A DNA stretch of 40,358 bases from Burkholderiales bacterium (lineage in GTDB: Bacteria > Pseudomonadota > Gammaproteobacteria > Burkholderiales > SG8-39), in NCBI GenBank assembly GCA_026416295.1, contig JAOAFL010000060.1, forward strand, positions 1-40,358, in the 5' to 3' direction. A program made the translations under genes and the position numbers. The stretch's first letter is position 1; every line of letters starts with the position of its first letter. The notes beneath the pieces were generated by a model that did not search any database, was not told the origin of the DNA, and was given only the letters and a program-made list of their open reading frames with translations. Positions 14,557 through 25,677 of the stretch are shown in pieces.

Positions 14557-15817
14557 GGCGCTCGCGCTCGCGGCGCGGCGCGTCGCGCGCGTGGCCGCCG
14601 GCGCGAGCCTCGCAAGCGACGCCGAGCCGTTCGACGAGCCGGCCGAAGGGCCCGAGCGAACGCTTCGCGCGGCGGTCACGGACTTGTGCCTCGGCACGCT
14701 GCGACGGTACGGACGGTCGCAGGCGCTCGTCGCGCGGCTTTCGGCGCGCGCCAGCACACCCGAGCCGCTCGCGGCGGCGCTTCTCTGGTGCGCGTTCTAC
14801 GCGCTCGAATCCGGCCGCTACGCGCCTTACACCGTGCTCGATCAGGCGGCACGCGCCGCCGACCGGCTGGGGCTTGCGCGGGCGAAAGGCTACGTCAACG
14901 CGCTGCTCCGGGCGTTTCTGCGCCGGCGAAGCGAAATCGAGGCGGCGATCGCGCGGGACCCCGCGGCGCGCTGGCAGCATCCGCGCTGGTGGATCGCGCG
15001 GCTGCGCGCGGAATACCCGGGCGCCTGGCAGCGGATCCTTGCGGCCGGCAACGCGCCGCCGCCGATGTGTCTGCGCGTCAACCTGCGCCGCACCTCCGTG
15101 GCCGCGTACCGCGAAACGCTCGCCGCCGCCGGGCACGAGGCGCGCGCGCTCGGCGGCGCGGCGCTTCTGCTCGCCAAACCGGTGCCGACGGCGCGCCTGC
15201 CCGGCTACGCCGAGGGACTCGTGTCGGTGCAGGACGCTGGCGCACAGCGCGCCGCGGCGCTCCTCGATCTGCGTCCCGGGCAGCGGGTGCTCGATGCTTT
15301 CGCCGCCCCCGGCGGAAAGAGCGCGCACATTCTGGAGACGGCGCAGGTCGCACTCACCGCGCTCGAAGCGGATCCGGCGCGCTGCCGCAGCCTCGAGCGC
15401 TCGCTCGCGCGGCTTGGCCTTGCGGCGCGCGTCGTCGCGGCCGACTGCACCGCGCCCGGCACCTGGTGGGACGGCGTGCCCTTCGACCGCATCCTCGCCG
15501 ACGTGCCTTGCAGCGGCTCGGGCGTCGTTCGCCGGCATCCCGACATCAAGTGGCTGCGGCGCGCCGGCGACGTCGCGGCGTTCGCCGCGCGCCAGGGGCG
15601 GTTGCTCGATGCGCTTTGGCGGCTGCTCGCCCCGGGTGGTACATTGCTGTATGTCACCTGCTCGGTGTTCGGCGCGGAGAACGGCGCGGTGGTCGAGCGC
15701 TTTCTCGCGCGCACGCCCGGGGCGCGCCGCGTGCCGCTCGCCGACGGCGCCGCGCAGCTCCTGCCCGGTCCGGAACACGACGGGTTCTTTTTTGCGCCGC
15801 TAGAGAAGGCGCGCTAG
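14540..15817 (+). CDS. rsmB: 16S rRNA (cytosine-967-C5)-methyltransferase RsmB
   Basis: SAM-dependent enzyme (also called Sun/Fmu) that methylates C967 of 16S rRNA. The 425-residue protein has an N-terminal NusB-like RNA-binding domain (about 1-140; LDQAARAADRLGLARAKGYVNALLR) and a Rossmann methyltransferase domain. The latter has SAM-binding VLDAFAAPGGKSAHIL and the two catalytic-cysteine motifs ADVPCSGSGVVRRHPDIKW and YVTCSVF. I chose TTG at 14540 (MAPLAEALALAARRVARV) because a GGGGGA purine run lies just upstream and the length fits the family (about 429). The frame stays open further upstream inside fmt. An htpX gene, often between fmt and rsmB in relatives, is absent. Confidence 0.93.
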   Translation: MAPLAEALALAARRVARVAAGASLASDAEPFDEPAEGPERTLRAAVTDLCLGTLRRYGRSQALVARLSARASTPEPLAAALLWCAFYALESGRYAPYTVLDQAARAADRLGLARAKGYVNALLRAFLRRRSEIEAAIARDPAARWQHPRWWIARLRAEYPGAWQRILAAGNAPPPMCLRVNLRRTSVAAYRETLAAAGHEARALGGAALLLAKPVPTARLPGYAEGLVSVQDAGAQRAAALLDLRPGQRVLDAFAAPGGKSAHILETAQVALTALEADPARCRSLERSLARLGLAARVVAADCTAPGTWWDGVPFDRILADVPCSGSGVVRRHPDIKWLRRAGDVAAFAARQGRLLDALWRLLAPGGTLLYVTCSVFGAENGAVVERFLARTPGARRVPLADGAAQLLPGPEHDGFFFAPLEKAR

Positions 15818-15828
15818 AGCACTGCGCG

Positions 15829-16434
15829 ATGCCGGCTCGCCGCCGATTCCTGCTCGCGGTCCTGCTGTGCGCGCTCGCGAGCGCGGCGCGCGCCGACGAG
15901 ATCGAGGTGCAGCGGGTCGCCCTGCTGCCGGTCGAGGAAGGGCTCGCGCTCGATGCCGATTTCGCGTTCGAGATGAACCCGCGCCTTGCCGAGGCGGTGG
16001 CGAACGGCGTGCCGCTCTATTTCGTCGTCGAGTTCGAGCTGGTGCGCACGCGCTGGTGGTGGTTCGCAGAAAAGGTCGCCGCCCGGCGCATGCAGCTGCG
16101 GCTGTCGTATCACGCGCTGTCGCGCCAGTATCGGCTCTCGAGCGGGCTGCTGCAGCAGAGCTACGCCTCGCTCGGCGAGGCGCTCGCCGTGCTCAAGCGC
16201 GTGCGCCACTGGATCGTCGTCGAGCGCGCGGTCGCGCTCGCCGAAGGCCACTACGAGGCGGCGGTGCGCATGCGGCTCGACACCTCGCTGCTGCCGAAGC
16301 CGTTCCAGCTGTCGGCCCTTACCAGCCGCGAGCTGAATCTCGAATCGGCGTGGAAGCGGTTCCCGTTCCGCTATGGCGGGCCGGCGCCGGCGCCGGTCGA
16401 GGCGCGCGAGCCGCGCGAGGCGGAGGCGCGATGA
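15829..16434 (+). CDS. DUF4390 domain-containing exported protein
   Basis: A 201-residue protein with a short signal-peptide-like start (RRRFLLAVLLCALASAARA, likely cleaved near residue 22). A single DUF4390-type domain follows, with the conserved stretches LDADFAFEMNPRLAEAVANG, FVVEFELVRTRWWWFAEKVA and YRLSSGLLQQSYASLGEAL. The biochemical role of the family is unknown. It is nearly always encoded immediately before ntrY in beta-proteobacteria, as here, where its TGA overlaps the ntrY ATG (ATGA at 16431-16434). This suggests co-expression and perhaps a periplasmic accessory role to the NtrY sensor; that link is inference. Its C-terminus is Ala/Pro/Glu-rich. Confidence 0.88.
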   Translation: MPARRRFLLAVLLCALASAARADEIEVQRVALLPVEEGLALDADFAFEMNPRLAEAVANGVPLYFVVEFELVRTRWWWFAEKVAARRMQLRLSYHALSRQYRLSSGLLQQSYASLGEALAVLKRVRHWIVVERAVALAEGHYEAAVRMRLDTSLLPKPFQLSALTSRELNLESAWKRFPFRYGGPAPAPVEAREPREAEAR

Positions 16435-18569
16435 CGCTCGCGCTCACGGTCGGAGCGGCGCTCGCCGGCGTGGCGCTTTTTCTGCTCGCCACCGCGGCCG
16501 GCAACACGACGCTATTTGCGCGCCACTATCCGCTGCTGCTCGGCGTGAACGCGGCGCTCGCGGGGCTGCTTGCGCTGCTTGCGGCCTGGCAGCTCGCGGC
16601 GCTGTGGCGCAGCGTGCGCGCGCGCGCGTTCGGCGCGCGCCTGACGCTTCGCCTGACGCTGCTCTTTGCGCTGATGGCGCTTGCGCCGGGCGCGCTCGTC
16701 TACACGGTGTCGGTGCAGTTCCTCGCCCGTTCGATCGAGTCCTGGTTCGACGTGAAGGTCGAGGCGGCGCTCGAGGGCGGGCTCAACCTCGGGCAGTCGG
16801 CGCTCGACCAGATGCTCGCCGACCTGCAGGACAAGGCGCGGGCGATGGCGCTCGAGCTCGCCGAGCAGCCGCCGGCGCAGCAGGTGGTGCTGCTCAACCG
16901 CCTGCGCGAGCAGGCCGGGGTGCAGGAAGCGGTGATCGTCTCGGCCGGCGGACGGCTGCTCGCGAGCGCAAGCGGCGACCTCTCGCGCCTGGTGCCGGAG
17001 CTGCCCGCGGCGCAGCTGCTGCGCGCGGCGCGCGCCGGCCGCGGCTACGCCTCGGTCGATGCGCCGGCCGGCAAGCCGCTCGCGCTGCGCGTGGTGGTGC
17101 CGATGGCGAGCCTCGCGATCGCCGCCGAGCCGCGCTATCTGCAGCTGCGCCAGCCGGTGCCGGAGCTTTTCGGACGCAGCGCCGAGGCGGTCGAGGCCGC
17201 CTACCGCGACTACCGGGAGCTCGCGCTCGCGCGCCAGGGGCTGAAGCGCATCTACATCGTGACGCTCACGCTCGCGCTCGCGATGGCGCTGCTTGCGGCG
17301 CTCTCGCTCGCCGCGATCCTCGCCGGGCGGCTGTCGGGGCCGCTCGCCGAGCTCGCCGCCGCGACCCGGGCGGTCGCGCGCGGCGACTTCTCGCGTCGCA
17401 TGCCGGTCACCAGCCGCGACGAGCTGGGGGTGCTCGTCGAATCTTTCAACGCGATGACGCGCGAGCTGGAGGAGGTGCGCCGGGGGCTCGAGGCGCATCG
17501 GGACGCGCTTGAGAGCGCGCGCGCGCGGCTGGAGAACATCCTCGCCAACCTTTCGGCCGGGGTGCTCGTGTTCGACGGTGAGCTGCGCCTCACCGCCGCC
17601 AATCCCGGCGCGCACGCGATCCTCGGCGAGACGCTCGCGGCCTGCGGGGGGCAGCCGCTCGAGGACTGGCCGGCGCCGCTGCGCCCGTTCGCCGAGGCGG
17701 TAAAGGAGCAGCTGCGCGCCTCGGGCGCCCGCCCTTGGCAGCAGGAACTGGAGCTGAAGGGCACCGGCAAGACGCTGCTCGTGCGCGGATCGGCGCTCGC
17801 CACCGCCCCCGAGGGCGGCCACGTGCTCGTCTTCGACGACATCACCCAGCTCGTGCAGGCGCAGCGCGCGACCGCCTGGGCCGAGGTGGCGCGGCGCCTC
17901 GCGCACGAGATCAAGAACCCGCTCACGCCGATCCAGCTTTCGGCCGAGCGGCTCGAGATGAAGCTCGCCGACAAGCTCCCGGCGCCCGACGCCGAGACCC
18001 TGCGGCGCGGCATCGGCACCATCGTCGCGCAGGTCGCCGCGCTCAAGCGCATGGTCGACGACTTCCGCGACTACGCGCGGCTGCCGGCGCCGGCGTTCGC
18101 GGCGCTCGACCTCAACCGGCTGGTCCACGAAGTGCTCTCGTTGTACGAAAATTCGCGGGTGCCGATCCTGCGCGCGCTCGCGCCGGGGCTGCCGCCGGTG
18201 CGGGCCGATGCGGAACAGATCCGGCAGGTGCTTCACAACCTGGTACAGAACGCCCAGGATGCGCTGGAGAACCGCAAGGCGGCCGACGAGCCGCCGGCGA
18301 TCGAGGTGCGCACCGAGCGCGCGGGCGAGCGCGTGCGCCTGACGGTCGCCGACAACGGCGGCGGATTCCCCGAGGAGATCGTGGCGCGCGCCTTCGAACC
18401 CTACGTCACCACCAAGCCGCGCGGCACCGGGCTGGGGCTGGCGATCGTGAAGAAGATCGTCGACGAGCACCGCGGCGAGGTGACGATCGAGAACCGCCCG
18501 GGCCGCGGCGCGGCGGTGAGCGTGCTGCTGCCGGCGGCCGAGGGCGAGCGGCGCGCGCTCGCGGCGTAG
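16431..18569 (+). CDS. ntrY: Nitrogen regulation sensor histidine kinase NtrY
   Basis: Membrane sensor kinase that phosphorylates NtrX. The 712-residue protein has three N-terminal membrane segments (about 2-24, 33-55, 70-95), a periplasmic or extracytoplasmic region (about 96-275) and another membrane helix (about 280-305). HAMP follows (LSGPLAELAAATRAVARGDF), then a short coiled coil, a PAS domain (ILANLSAGVLVFDGELRLTAANPGAHAILG), the H-box ARRLAHEIKNPLTPIQLSAERL with the phospho-accepting His492, and a HATPase domain (N-box NLVQNAQDALEN, G-boxes DNGGGFPEEI and GTGLGLAI). All catalytic motifs are intact. The start codon overlaps the DUF4390 stop; ntrX follows after 8 bases. In relatives NtrYX links to nitrogen metabolism and redox or envelope signals; the stimulus here is unknown. 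Confidence 0.94.
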   Translation: MTLALTVGAALAGVALFLLATAAGNTTLFARHYPLLLGVNAALAGLLALLAAWQLAALWRSVRARAFGARLTLRLTLLFALMALAPGALVYTVSVQFLARSIESWFDVKVEAALEGGLNLGQSALDQMLADLQDKARAMALELAEQPPAQQVVLLNRLREQAGVQEAVIVSAGGRLLASASGDLSRLVPELPAAQLLRAARAGRGYASVDAPAGKPLALRVVVPMASLAIAAEPRYLQLRQPVPELFGRSAEAVEAAYRDYRELALARQGLKRIYIVTLTLALAMALLAALSLAAILAGRLSGPLAELAAATRAVARGDFSRRMPVTSRDELGVLVESFNAMTRELEEVRRGLEAHRDALESARARLENILANLSAGVLVFDGELRLTAANPGAHAILGETLAACGGQPLEDWPAPLRPFAEAVKEQLRASGARPWQQELELKGTGKTLLVRGSALATAPEGGHVLVFDDITQLVQAQRATAWAEVARRLAHEIKNPLTPIQLSAERLEMKLADKLPAPDAETLRRGIGTIVAQVAALKRMVDDFRDYARLPAPAFAALDLNRLVHEVLSLYENSRVPILRALAPGLPPVRADAEQIRQVLHNLVQNAQDALENRKAADEPPAIEVRTERAGERVRLTVADNGGGFPEEIVARAFEPYVTTKPRGTGLGLAIVKKIVDEHRGEVTIENRPGRGAAVSVLLPAAEGERRALAA

Positions 18570-18577
18570 GCGCACGC

Positions 18578-19831
18578 ATGGCGCAGATTCTGGTCGTCGA
18601 CGACGAGGTGGGCATCCGGGAGCTGCTTCTGGAGATCCTCACCGAGGAGGGCCATCAGGTGCAGCTCGCCGAGAACGCCGCCGAGGCGCGCCGCTGGCGC
18701 GAGCGCGGCCGACCCGACCTCGTGCTGCTCGACATCTGGATGCCGGACACCGACGGCATCTCGCTGCTCAAGGAATGGGCCGCGAGCGGTCAGCTGACGA
18801 TGCCGGTCGTGATGATGTCCGGGCACGGTACGATCGAGACCGCGGTCGAGGCCACGCGCATCGGCGCGCTCGACTACCTGGAAAAGCCGATCGCGCTGCA
18901 ACGGCTGCTCGCGACCGTACGTCGCGCGCTGAAGAGCGCGCCGCCGACCGCGGTGCGCGAGCTGTCGCTCGCGGCGCTTGGCCGCTCCGCGGCGCTCGTC
19001 GAGACGCGCAAGCGCCTGGCGCAGCTCGCGGCCGCCCCCGGCGCGCTGATGCTGCGCGGCGAGCGCGGCATGCGCCCCGAGCTTTTCGCGCGCCTGCTCG
19101 CCGCGCCCGGCACGCCGTTCCTCGAGGGCGACAGCTTGCTCGGCGAAGCCCCCTCGGAGGTGCTCGCGCGCGCCTCAGGCGGGGTGCTCTTTGTCGGCGA
19201 CCTCACGCGCCTTGCGCGCCCCGAGCACAAGAACCTCGAATTCCTGCTCGCGCGCGCCGAACGGCATCGCGCGCGCGTCGTCTCGTTCTCGCCCGTCGAT
19301 CCGCGCACGCTCGTCGAAAAGCACGGCTACGACCCGGAGCTCGCCGCACGCCTCGCCGAGCTCGCGCTGCGGCTGCCGGCGCTGCGCGAATTCGCCGACG
19401 ACGTGCCCGATCTCGCCTCGCAGATGCTCGCGCTGCTCGTCGAAAGCCGCGCCTGCCCGCCGCGACGCTTCGCCACCGCGGCGCTCAACGCGTTGCGCCA
19501 GCACCGCTGGCCGGGCAACATCGCGGAGCTGGAAACGGTGGTGCGCAACCTCGCGCTCGGGGCGCTCGAGGAGGAGATCGGCCTTCCCGACGTCGAGCGC
19601 GTGCTCGCCGCGTTCGCCGCGCCGCCGCCGCCGCCCGAAATCGCGCTCGACCGGCCGTACCGCGAGGCGCGCGAAGCGTTCGAGCGGATCTACTTCGAGC
19701 ACCTGCTCGCGCGCGAAAACGGCAGCATGTCGCGCGTGGCCGAGCGCTCGGGCCTCGAGCGCACGCACCTTTACCGCAAGCTGAAGGCGCTCGGCCTGCC
19801 GGTCGGCCGGCGCGACGAAAACGCGGGCTGA
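18578..19831 (+). CDS. ntrX: Response regulator NtrX with a degenerate AAA+ domain
   Basis: Partner of NtrY. The 417-residue protein has an intact receiver domain (acidic pocket Asp8/Asp9, phospho-acceptor Asp52 in LLDIWMP, Lys103) and an intact C-terminal Fis-type helix-turn-helix (GSMSRVAERSGLERTHLYRKL). The central sigma-54 ATPase domain is damaged. At the Walker A position the sequence reads GERGMRPE (161-168), without the Gly-Lys pair of GESGTGKE. The GAFTGA loop region is missing, leaving only about 33 residues between Walker A and the Walker B equivalent. Walker B reads GGVLFVGDL (201-209), lacking Asp-Glu. The downstream RHRWPGNIAELETVVRNLAL arginine-finger/lid region is retained. No frameshift is apparent. 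It probably binds DNA without activating sigma-54 polymerase, acting as a repressor or sigma-70 regulator. This is a structural inference. Confidence 0.88.
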   Translation: MAQILVVDDEVGIRELLLEILTEEGHQVQLAENAAEARRWRERGRPDLVLLDIWMPDTDGISLLKEWAASGQLTMPVVMMSGHGTIETAVEATRIGALDYLEKPIALQRLLATVRRALKSAPPTAVRELSLAALGRSAALVETRKRLAQLAAAPGALMLRGERGMRPELFARLLAAPGTPFLEGDSLLGEAPSEVLARASGGVLFVGDLTRLARPEHKNLEFLLARAERHRARVVSFSPVDPRTLVEKHGYDPELAARLAELALRLPALREFADDVPDLASQMLALLVESRACPPRRFATAALNALRQHRWPGNIAELETVVRNLALGALEEEIGLPDVERVLAAFAAPPPPPEIALDRPYREAREAFERIYFEHLLARENGSMSRVAERSGLERTHLYRKLKALGLPVGRRDENAG

Positions 19832-19834
19832 GCG

Positions 19835-19857
19835 CGGCCGCGGCTCAGCCGCGGCCG
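19835..19857. repeat. GC-rich inverted repeat at the ntrX/bTHX junction
   Basis: Arms CGGCCGCGGC (19835-19844) and GCCGCGGCCG (19848-19857) pair perfectly over 10 bp around TCA, which is the complement of the bTHX stop codon. It begins three bases after the ntrX stop. On the plus strand an eight-T run follows only at 19876-19883, 18 bases after the stem, so it is not a textbook terminator. It could act bidirectionally on ntrX and the metH-bTHX transcript. Confidence 0.4.
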
Positions 19858-19961
19858 GGCGCGGCCGGTTTCTGCTTTTTTTTCGGCCGATGCGGCCGCG
19901 CGTTGCCGTAGGTCCCGCGGAAGATCTTGCCGCGGCGCGTGCGCCGGTCGCCCTTGCCCAT
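19845..19961 (-). CDS. 30S ribosomal protein THX (bTHX)
   Basis: A 38-codon gene encoding MGKGDRRTRRGKIFRGTYGN, then a basic tail PHRPKKKQKPAAPGRG. This is the signature of the bTHX family, first known from the Thermus small subunit, where the peptide sits in a cavity of the 30S head. Family members are 25-40 residues with the near-invariant motif GKGDxxTxRGKIxxGxYG. The ATG at 19959-19961 has GGAGGACG just upstream. It lies 20 bases downstream of metH on the same strand and is probably carried on the metH transcript. It is very small and easily missed by gene finders. Confidence 0.9.
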   Translation of the reverse strand: MGKGDRRTRRGKIFRGTYGNARPHRPKKKQKPAAPGRG

Positions 19962-19981
19962 CGTCGTCCTCCGTGCGAAGC

Positions 19982-23698
<3,717 letters not shown>

Positions 23699-23871
23699 CG
23701 GCGGAGCGAGCGACGCGGCATCCTGCGGCGGGCCGCCGGATGCGGGCGCGGAGATCGGGCGAGGCGGCGTCTCTTTAGCGGCACTTGTTACGCGCCCGCA
23801 AGCTGAACGTCAAATCGGCGCGAGGGACGGAGTCTCGCCCAACGCCGGCGTCGCTGTCAACCGCGCATCGC

Positions 23872-23877
23872 TATACT
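23872..23877 (+). promoter_or_regulatory. -10-like element just upstream of the MFS gene
   Basis: TATACT differs from the TATAAT consensus by one base and lies only 10 bases before the MFS ATG, implying a 3-4 base (near-leaderless) transcript. No good -35 hexamer sits 16-18 bases upstream. The same arrangement occurs before apaH. The rest of the 189-bp metH/MFS gap (23699-23887) must also contain the metH promoter; candidate minus-strand TTGACA and TTGACG hexamers there lack convincing -10 partners. Confidence 0.35.
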
Positions 23878-23887
23878 CGGTGGCCGC

Positions 23888-25186
23888 ATGATCGGCCGCG
23901 ATCGGTCTGCGGCGCCGCCTGCCGCGCTCGCCTGGTCGGTCTGGGCGCTCGGCGCCTCACTATACCTCGCCGGGTTCTTCCAGCGGGTCGCGCCCGCGGT
24001 GATGACGCACGAGCTGATGGCCGAGTTCGCGATCGGCGCGGCCGGCCTCGGACAGCTCTCGGCGCTCTACCTCTACAGCTACGTCGCGATGCAGATCCCG
24101 ACCGGGCTGATGGTGGATCGTTTCGGCGCGCGGCGCGTGCTCGCCGCGGGCGCGGCGCTCGCCGCCGCCGGGAGCCTGCTCTTTGCGCTTGCCCCGAGCC
24201 TCGCGCTCGCCGGCGCCGGCCGGCTGCTCGTCGGCGGCGCGGTCGGCGTCGCCTGGGTGGGCACGCTCAAGCTCGCGGCGCACTGGCTGCCGCCGGAGCG
24301 CTTCGCGCTCGCGACCGGCCTTGCGCTCGCGGCCGGCATGGCCGGCGCGGTCGGCGCAGGCGTTCCGCTCGCCTGGGCGGTCGGGGCTTTCGGCTGGCGC
24401 GCGGTGATGTTCGCCGCCGGGGCGGCGACGGCGCTGCTCGCCGCGGCGATCTGGTGGCAGGTGCGCGACGATCCGGCCGAGCGCGGCTATGCGAGCTGGT
24501 TCGCCGGCGCGTCGCAGCGCGGTGCGCGCGTCTCGGCGCTCGCCGGGCTCGCCGAGACGCTGCGCTACCGCAACACCTGGCTCATCTTCGTCGCGCCGCA
24601 GGGCATGGTCGGGGCGTGCCTTGCGATCGGCGGGCTCTGGGGCGTGCCCTGGCTCGTTACGGTGTACGGCTTCAGCCCCGCGCGCGCCGCGTTCTACTGC
24701 TCGGCGCTGATGCTCGCCTGGGCCGCCGGCGGGCCGCTCTTCGGGGCGCTCTCGGACCGGCTGCGGCGTCGCAAGCCCTTCTACGTCGGCGGCTCTGCGA
24801 CCGCGCTCGCGCTCTGGGCGCTCGCGATCGCGCCGCGCGAGCCGCTCGCGCCCGAGGCGCTGTTTGCGCTGCTCGTCGGCGCCGGTTTCGCCTCCGGCTG
24901 CATGGTCGTCGGTTTCGCCTGCGTCAAGGAGTCGGTGCCGGCGCGCCTTGCGGGCACCGCAAGCGGCATCGCCAACATGGGCTCGATGGCCGGCGCGATG
25001 CTGCTTCAGCCGCTCGTCGGCCTCCTTCTCGACCTCGCCTGGCGGGGCGCAACCACCGCGGGCGGCGTGCGTCTGTACGACGCCGACGCCTACCGCAGCG
25101 CGTTTCTCCTGGTGCTCGGCTGGATGGCGGTTTCGCTCGTCGCCGCAGCGCTCGTACGCGAAACGCACGCTCGCCAGCAGCCCTGA
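23888..25186 (+). CDS. Major facilitator superfamily transporter
   Basis: Inner-membrane transporter of 432 residues with about 12 predicted helices in two halves. Helix 1 starts near residue 15 (LAWSVWALGASLYLAGFFQRV). The MFS signature loop between helices 2 and 3 reads MVDRFGARRVL, and the equivalent loop in the second half reads LSDRLRRRKPF. It resembles the anion/organic-acid or nitrate-nitrite-type MFS branches, but the substrate cannot be read from sequence. Context (thioesterase 20 bases downstream, aromatic-acid genes beyond) makes an organic-acid substrate plausible; that is inference. It diverges from metH. The start ATG lacks a clear Shine-Dalgarno sequence, consistent with a short leader. 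Confidence 0.88.
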   Translation: MIGRDRSAAPPAALAWSVWALGASLYLAGFFQRVAPAVMTHELMAEFAIGAAGLGQLSALYLYSYVAMQIPTGLMVDRFGARRVLAAGAALAAAGSLLFALAPSLALAGAGRLLVGGAVGVAWVGTLKLAAHWLPPERFALATGLALAAGMAGAVGAGVPLAWAVGAFGWRAVMFAAGAATALLAAAIWWQVRDDPAERGYASWFAGASQRGARVSALAGLAETLRYRNTWLIFVAPQGMVGACLAIGGLWGVPWLVTVYGFSPARAAFYCSALMLAWAAGGPLFGALSDRLRRRKPFYVGGSATALALWALAIAPREPLAPEALFALLVGAGFASGCMVVGFACVKESVPARLAGTASGIANMGSMAGAMLLQPLVGLLLDLAWRGATTAGGVRLYDADAYRSAFLLVLGWMAVSLVAAALVRETHARQQP

Positions 25187-25206
25187 CCCTGCTAGCATGG
25201 CGCGCG

Positions 25207-25653
25207 ATGGCCGAGGGCGCGTTCGAGTCGATCGAGGCGACGTTCGCCTGCCGGGTGCACTGGGGCGACTGCGACCCGGCCGGCATCATCTTCTATCCGA
25301 CGTATTTCCGCTGGATGGACGCGGCCGCGTGGGCGATGTTCGAGGCGGTCGGCTACGACGCGGCGCGCTTTCGCGCGGAACACCGCGCGATGCCGCTCGT
25401 TGCGGCCGAGTGCCGGTTCGTCGCCCCCGCGGTGCAGGGCGACCGCTGCGAGGTACGCTCGCGAATCGCGCGCTTCGGCGGAAAATCGTTCGTCGTCGCG
25501 CACCGCATCGTGCGCGCCGACGGCGCGCTCCTTGCCGAGGGCAGCGAGACGCGCGTCTGGGGCCGCTACGCGGCCGGCCCCGGCACGCCGCTGCAGGGCG
25601 AGGCGATCCCGGAGACGCTGAAGGCGCTCTTTCGCGCCGCAGCGCGCCCCTAG
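25207..25653 (+). CDS. Acyl-CoA thioesterase, 4-hydroxybenzoyl-CoA thioesterase family
   Basis: Hot-dog-fold thioesterase of 148 residues. The active-site region HWGDCDPAGIIFYPTYFRWMD carries the Asp of the 4HBT family (GDxDPxGIVYxP), and the central helix follows (AAAWAMFEAVGY). Strands such as SRIARFGGKSFVVAHRIVR complete the fold. Family members hydrolyse 4-hydroxybenzoyl-CoA, gentisyl-CoA or short acyl-CoAs. With a benzoate-CoA-ligase-type gene 2.6 kb away, an aryl-CoA substrate is reasonable but unproven; a YbgC-like role in envelope metabolism is the alternative. ATG 25207 was chosen; an ATG at 25198 is in another frame. It lies 20 bases after the MFS gene on the same strand and ends 13 bases from the convergent metE-like gene. 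Confidence 0.85.
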   Translation: MAEGAFESIEATFACRVHWGDCDPAGIIFYPTYFRWMDAAAWAMFEAVGYDAARFRAEHRAMPLVAAECRFVAPAVQGDRCEVRSRIARFGGKSFVVAHRIVRADGALLAEGSETRVWGRYAAGPGTPLQGEAIPETLKALFRAAARP

Positions 25654-25677
25654 TCGCCGCGCGCCGCTACGCGCTGC
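25639..25677. repeat. Inverted repeat spanning the thioesterase/metE-like stop codons
   Basis: GCAGCGCG (25639-25646) and CGCGCTGC (25670-25677) are perfect 8-bp arms separated by 23 bases that contain both stop codons of the convergent pair. No U-tract follows on either strand. It is one of five such dyads at convergent junctions in the window. Confidence 0.3.

Noticed and set aside
19071-19260. A frameshift or deletion artefact in the ntrX AAA+ region
   Set aside because: The frame is open throughout, flanking motifs stay in register, and residual ELxAR and GGxLF spacing is protein-like. True degeneration is more likely than sequence error, though reads should be checked.
23699-23887. SAH or cobalamin riboswitch upstream of metH
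   Set aside because: Looked for the SAH-riboswitch GAGGAGCGCUGC-type core and the B12 box on the minus strand. Neither is present, so no riboswitch is called.
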